Positions 43,449-45,673 of a DNA stretch of 45,673 nucleotides are shown here, in pieces (the first letter of the stretch is position 1; every line of letters starts with the position of its first letter). The translations under genes and the position numbers were made by a program. The DNA comes from an uncultured Chlorobiaceae bacterium. GTDB taxonomy: Bacteria > Bacteroidota > Chlorobiia > Chlorobiales > Chlorobiaceae. A model generated the notes under the pieces. That model had not been told where the DNA came from and made no database searches. It saw only the letters and a list, made by a program, of their open reading frames with translations. The stretch is taken from NCBI GenBank assembly GCA_903994635.1, contig CAJEXQ010000016.1, positions 1 through 45,673 on the forward strand, in the 5' to 3' direction.

Positions 43449-44030
43449 ATGAGTATTATTCTTCTCGACATAGGCAATGTTCTGGTATCGGTTGATTTTA
43501 TGCGCTTCTGCCGCGCGGTTGCAGTTAACCCTTTTTCAGGGGAGGATGAGATTTTCCGAAAATACTGTAGCGGTGAGTTGAAAGATAAACTCGAAACCGG
43601 CTGGATAGCTCCACTGGAATATCTTGCTCTTGTTGCACGAGACCCGCTTGCCAGAGCGATGCCGCCGCAGGAACTCAGGCAGCACTGGCAGGATATTTTT
43701 GAGTTGCTGGATGGTGCCGTTGAGGCCGTCACGTTGCTCAAGCAGAGTTATTCACTCTGGATCATGAGCGATACCGATCCACTCCATTTTACCTTTTTGC
43801 TCAACAATTATCCGTTACTGCGAAGCGCTGACCGCTACTACCTCTCCTTTGAGCACGGGAAGATGAAAACCACGGTTGACGCTTTTACCTATATGCTTGA
43901 AAGTTCAGGGCGCACTGCTGACGAGTTTGTGCTGATTGACGACAAGGCGGTCAACTGTGCCTCCGCCTCACAAGCTGGAATCAGAAGTATACAGTTCCAG
44001 AGCTGGTCGGAGACCCTTGCATTACTTTGA
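43449..44030 (+). CDS. HAD superfamily hydrolase
   Basis: The 193-residue protein has HAD motif I as LLDIGNVLV (nucleophile Asp, then Asn in place of the second Asp, as in YihX-like members). Motif II is MSDTDPLH, a lysine lies in HGKMK and motif IV is VLIDDKAVNC. It should be a small-molecule phosphatase or sugar-phosphate phosphatase of the IA subclass. TGGAG precedes the ATG at 43449. It is followed 17 bp later by arfB on the same strand, so the two probably form an operon. Confidence 0.88.
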   Translation: MSIILLDIGNVLVSVDFMRFCRAVAVNPFSGEDEIFRKYCSGELKDKLETGWIAPLEYLALVARDPLARAMPPQELRQHWQDIFELLDGAVEAVTLLKQSYSLWIMSDTDPLHFTFLLNNYPLLRSADRYYLSFEHGKMKTTVDAFTYMLESSGRTADEFVLIDDKAVNCASASQAGIRSIQFQSWSETLALL

Positions 44031-44047
44031 GAAAATAAGGAGCGACC

Positions 44048-44461
44048 ATGTTGCAGATTACCCGAACCATTGCCATCCCGGATGACGAAATTGAGCTTCA
44101 GACCATGCGGGCGCAGGGAGCTGGCGGCCAGAATGTCAACAAGGTCGAGACTGCCGTTCATCTCCGCTTCGACATCAGGGCTTCGTCACTTCCCGATGAT
44201 TTTCGTGAAAAGTTGCTGCTGCTGAAAGATCATCGCATGACGAAGGATGGGGTGATTATCATCAAGGCGCAACGCTACCGTTCCCAGGAGAAGAACCGCA
44301 CCGATGCCATACTGCGTCTGCAAGTGCTGCTACAGCGTGCTGCTCAGCCGGTAATAAAACGCAAAGCCACAGCACCGACGAAAAGCTCGAAGGTGCGGCG
44401 CATTGAGAGCAAGGTGAAGCGGGGAGCTGTGAAAGCAACGAGAGGGCCGGTTGATTATTGA
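44048..44461 (+). CDS. arfB: Ribosome rescue factor ArfB (YaeJ), peptidyl-tRNA hydrolase
   Basis: The 137-residue protein carries the GGQ motif in MRAQGAGGQNVNKVETAVHLRF (about 20-41), like the catalytic domain of class I release factors. It lacks their codon-recognition domains. A basic C-terminal tail (KRKATAPTKSSKVRRIESKVKRG) is the part that sits in the empty mRNA channel of stalled ribosomes. It should release peptides from non-stop complexes. Its length matches YaeJ. Confidence 0.92.
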   Translation: MLQITRTIAIPDDEIELQTMRAQGAGGQNVNKVETAVHLRFDIRASSLPDDFREKLLLLKDHRMTKDGVIIIKAQRYRSQEKNRTDAILRLQVLLQRAAQPVIKRKATAPTKSSKVRRIESKVKRGAVKATRGPVDY

Positions 44462-44508
44462 GTCTCTTTGATTCATATGCTGAGGGCTTTGACGGGCTGT
44501 TGGGCTGA

Positions 44509-45568
44509 ACGGCATTTTTCGTTATATTATTTTCCGGATATAGGGGCTGTGGTAAAAGCACTGAGCTGAATATGTTGCAACACGATATTGAAAAAGATTA
44601 TATCGTTGTGAATTTTTCCGCTCGCCATGAGCTTGATATAATAAACCTTACCTACATTGATCTCTTTCTGATTACGATGGAGAAACTCTTTCGTTGCTGA
44701 ACATGGCATTGAGATTGACCCGCTGTTGCTTGCCAGTATTCGTGAGTGGAGCTATTCAACCGAAATTAAAGAAATAAGTAAACGTACTGGCGAAGCTTTA
44801 CTTGAAACAGGAGGGGAGGCCGGGGTTGGGATCAGGAGTTTTGCCCGTTTTTTTGGCAAGATGCGTCTGGCAGGCAAGGCGAGTTCCTCAACCAGGCAAA
44901 CCATCATTACAAATATTGAGCCACTGGTCTCTGATTTTATCAGCCATTGCAACGATCTTATTCGTGAAATCAGGCAGAATCTTGAGCAGTGCGGGAAAAA
45001 AGGTCTCCTTATCATTATGGAAGATCTGGATAACTTAAGTGTTGAGAAAGCAGAAGAGCTTTTTATTAACCACAGTCATATTCTCAACAGCCTGCAGACC
45101 AATGTCATTTTCACCATTCCGATATCGCTCAGTTATCATCCAGATGCAGGGAACATCAAGGCTAATTTCAGTGAGAATTTTGAGCTGCCTATGGTCAAGG
45201 TGCATGACAAAGAGGGGTCGCTCTACCCTGATGGAAGGGATACCCTGTATCGTCTTATAACACGGAGGATACCGGCAGAGTGTTTTGATCCACCCGATCT
45301 GGTTTATCGCTTTATAGATATCAGTGGGGGTTGCCTGCGGGATCTCTTCAGCATGATTCGTGATGCTGTCATGAGTGCGGTTGATAATGAGCGGACCATG
45401 GTTACTGAAACTGATTATAGGGCAAGCATCTCAAAGATACGTTGCGATTACGAGAACACGATTGCGGAAAAAAGGGTTGATAATCGGGTTATAGTTTAGG
45501 TTGGCGAGTATTATGAATCCCTCGTGGGGGTTGTCTTGAGCAAGACGAAAAAAGTTGATAATACCTAA
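44509..45568 (+). pseudogene. Decayed P-loop ATPase gene
   Basis: One frame from 44509 to 44700 encodes FSGYRGCGKSTELN (a Walker A motif, about 44530-44571) and ends at a TGA. The next frame continues without it (AEHGIEIDPLLLASI onward) to a TAG at 45497-45499; the open part alone, 44726-45499, gives 257 residues with an acidic Walker-B-like strand LLIIMEDLDN. Reading past that TAG still gives coding-like sequence (VGEYYESLVGVVLSKTKKVDN) to a TAA at 45566. The upstream side lacks a normal start and is cut short after arfB. So I read it as a 5'-truncated, frameshifted AAA/KAP-like ATPase remnant with an internal stop. A sequencing error could explain the frameshift but not the missing start. 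Confidence 0.7.
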
Positions 45569-45673
45569 ACTGAGCGATAATCAAACCCAGCAAGCAAAGT
45601 AAGGTCCGAAATCAAGCAAAGAAAAACAAGAAGTCAAACTTATAGCCAAAAAGCCGAAATGTACCTGATTTAT
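45569..45673. other. Right edge, no gene recognised
   Basis: AT-rich sequence following the decayed ATPase, with no supported reading frame. Confidence 0.5.

Overview
The window comes from a green sulfur bacterium (Chlorobi, Chlorobium/Pelodictyon-like). The decisive marker is a full-length Fenna-Matthews-Olson bacteriochlorophyll a protein gene (fmoA, 366 codons). It is joined by a small chlorosome envelope protein of the CsmB type, a fused cytochrome b with its Rieske protein, and a CrtC-type carotenoid 1,2-hydratase. The genus is inferred; the species cannot be fixed from sequence reading alone.

Layout. 1-1.3 kb is an accessory edge with unrecognised sequence, an Rpn/PD-(D/E)XK nuclease gene and short tandem repeats. 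1.3-4.7 kb (minus strand) carries the beta and gamma electron-transfer subunits of a sulfhydrogenase/sulfite-reductase-like complex, without catalytic subunits, behind a U32 peptidase-family gene. 4.7-8.7 kb holds a nitrilase-family amidohydrolase, a gamma-carbonic-anhydrase-like protein, a protoporphyrinogen-oxidase-like flavoprotein and an MscS channel. 8.8-12.2 kb holds a large PAS/GAF hybrid histidine kinase and a small Nif11-like peptide gene with its own terminator. 12.5-16.3 kb has an unknown membrane protein coupled to a TrmH-type methyltransferase, then terC, an outer-membrane barrel and a YbaK-like deacylase. 16.4-20.8 kb carries a glycosyltransferase and the oxidative pentose phosphate set gnd-zwf (plus) facing pgl (minus). 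20.9-24.2 kb has a membrane protein, an L,D-transpeptidase, an SRPBCC protein and csmB. 24.3-31.8 kb (minus) has mnmA, an esterase and metH, preceded by an ABC exporter.

32-38.3 kb holds a MerR regulator, fmoA, lnt, a sigma-54 activator, a SPOR protein and ispE. 38.4-41.5 kb (minus) is a bioenergetic/pigment cluster: crtC, petC, petB. 41.6-44.5 kb has tRNA-Phe, gltX, a HAD phosphatase and arfB. The right edge is a decayed P-loop ATPase gene.

Most genes are housekeeping or photosynthesis genes in short transcription units separated by clear intrinsic terminators. Points worth a second look are the Nif11-like peptide gene, the orphan hydrogenase-type electron-transfer pair, a diverged repeat found in two divergent intergenic regions, a perfect 18-bp inverted repeat inside the ybaK-like gene, and the decayed ATPase. 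I found no CRISPR array, prophage or complete insertion sequence.
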